Below, piece after piece: positions 45,595 through 45,894 of a stretch of 45,894 bases of DNA. Position numbers and translations under genes: made by a program. Position 1 is the stretch's first letter; each line of letters starts with the position of its first letter. This DNA comes from a virus, in the IMG/VR virus record IMGVR_UViG_3300042876_000236, positions 1-45,894 of that record; one strand, given 5' to 3'. The notes beneath the pieces are model-generated. The model saw nothing but the letters and a program-made list of their open reading frames with translations. It was not told where the DNA came from and did not search any database.

Positions 45595-45894
45595 CGTGCC
45601 GCCACATGAAAGGCTGTAGATTTGCGCATAGTAGCCTTAAATCGAGTTTGTGGGGCGGCCAGTAATGCGAAGATCGTCGCCCTCTGCGATTTTACGGCGA
45701 AATCGGCCCATGTGATTTCGGACAAATTGACGACGCTCGCGGCAACCGTCGCCCCGGCCATCGTGATCGCGGCATCGGCCTTCGCAGGGGCAGTCGCGGC
45801 AGCGGCAACCGTCGCCCCGGCCATCGTGATCGCAGCCGACGCCTTCGCAGGGGCAGTCGCGGCAGCGGCAACCGTCGCCCCGGCCATCGTGATC
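45591..45894 (-). CDS. Large repeat-containing virion protein, C-terminal part (continues from 1-2137)
   Basis: This is the same gene as 2137-1, entering from the window end. It holds the last repeat units (AITMAGATVAAAATAPAKA) and a unique tail: AASVVNLSEITWADFAVKSQ, then RATIFALLAAPQTRFKA and a basic end. The TGA stop at 45591 overlaps the ATG of the 93-aa gene. Read alone, an internal ATG at 45887 would give 98 aa, but the frame is open to the edge. The unique C-terminus may anchor the protein to the virion. Confidence 0.82.
   Translation of the reverse strand, partial: ITMAGATVAAAATAPAKASAAITMAGATVAAAATAPAKADAAITMAGATVAASVVNLSEITWADFAVKSQRATIFALLAAPQTRFKATMRKSTAFHVAAR
45739..45894. repeat. 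63-bp tandem repeat array, right part, with terminal direct repeat
   Basis: Cores end at 45768, 45831 and 45894, exactly 63 bp apart. The last 47 bases equal bases 1-47, so the last core is the same physical unit as the first of the left array; eight cores remain after merging. Units differ by a few bases (gcatcggcc versus gcagccgac). Confidence 0.93.

Noticed and set aside
1-45894. Temperate phage features (integrase, attachment site, CI-type repressor) and tRNA genes
   Set aside because: I looked for recombinase motifs, long repressor-type genes and tRNA-like cloverleafs and saw none; only short HTH, TetR-like and ParB-like proteins are present.

Overview
The window looks like a nearly complete genome of a contractile-tailed (myovirus-type) phage. 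The DNA is GC-rich and almost every base is coding. It carries a full set of head, neck, sheath, tube, baseplate and fibre genes plus its own replication proteins. I found no integrase, no attachment site, no tRNA and no clear CI-type repressor, so a virulent phage of a GC-rich proteobacterium (for example Burkholderia or a relative) is the likeliest source. The host is an inference from composition and protein style. The first 47 bases (1-47) equal the last 47 (45848-45894), and one minus-strand gene continues in frame across the two ends, so the map is probably circular at about 45,847 bp.

Layout. (1) Late block, minus strand: small and large terminase (11242 down to 9094), then, past an inserted plus-strand cassette, portal, minor head protein and two small head-region proteins (6088 to 2210). 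A 797-aa repeat protein follows, running through the window ends (2137 to 1, then 45894 to 45591). The block continues with prohead protease/scaffold, cement and major capsid protein (45.6-42.5 kb), head-tail connectors and neck (42.4-40.4 kb), sheath, tube, frameshifted chaperone and tape measure (40.3-35.9 kb), a Pam3-type baseplate (35.9-31.0 kb), collar fibre and fibre chaperone (31.0-29.3 kb), and membrane/holin-type proteins (29.3-27.5 kb). (2) A plus-strand cassette of eight small genes (6203-9097) sits between large terminase and portal; four of them follow a near-identical promoter/operator of about 47 bp. (3) An AT-rich intergenic region (11243-11571) carries GGGGTA repeats and large inverted repeats and precedes a three-zinc-knuckle protein. 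(4) An early minus operon (20661 to 12363) encodes an SF2 helicase, a VRR-NUC nuclease, a TetR-like protein, a primase-polymerase/SF3 helicase, a ParB-like protein, membrane proteins and a SleB-type wall hydrolase. (5) An early plus operon (20738-27513) encodes an RecB/Cas4-like nuclease, an SSB-like protein, a family B DNA polymerase, a DUF3310 protein, a small HTH protein and small exported proteins.

The two early operons diverge from overlapping promoters at 20672-20714. Six further promoters (four in the cassette, one before the 184-aa gene at 15306, one before the gene at 25806) share one design: -35 TTGAC(A/G), a 17-bp spacer containing TAAATAATTG and a -10 hexamer, enclosed by TTGAC...GTCAA arms 30 bp apart. 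This looks like a phage-specific regulon and is the strongest unexplained system here. Other notable items are a portal fused to a zincin-like HExxH domain, a 63-bp tandem repeat array inside a structural protein, a probable -1 frameshift in the tail chaperone, a nested scaffold start, and two apparent one-base frameshifts near 13.1-13.2 kb.
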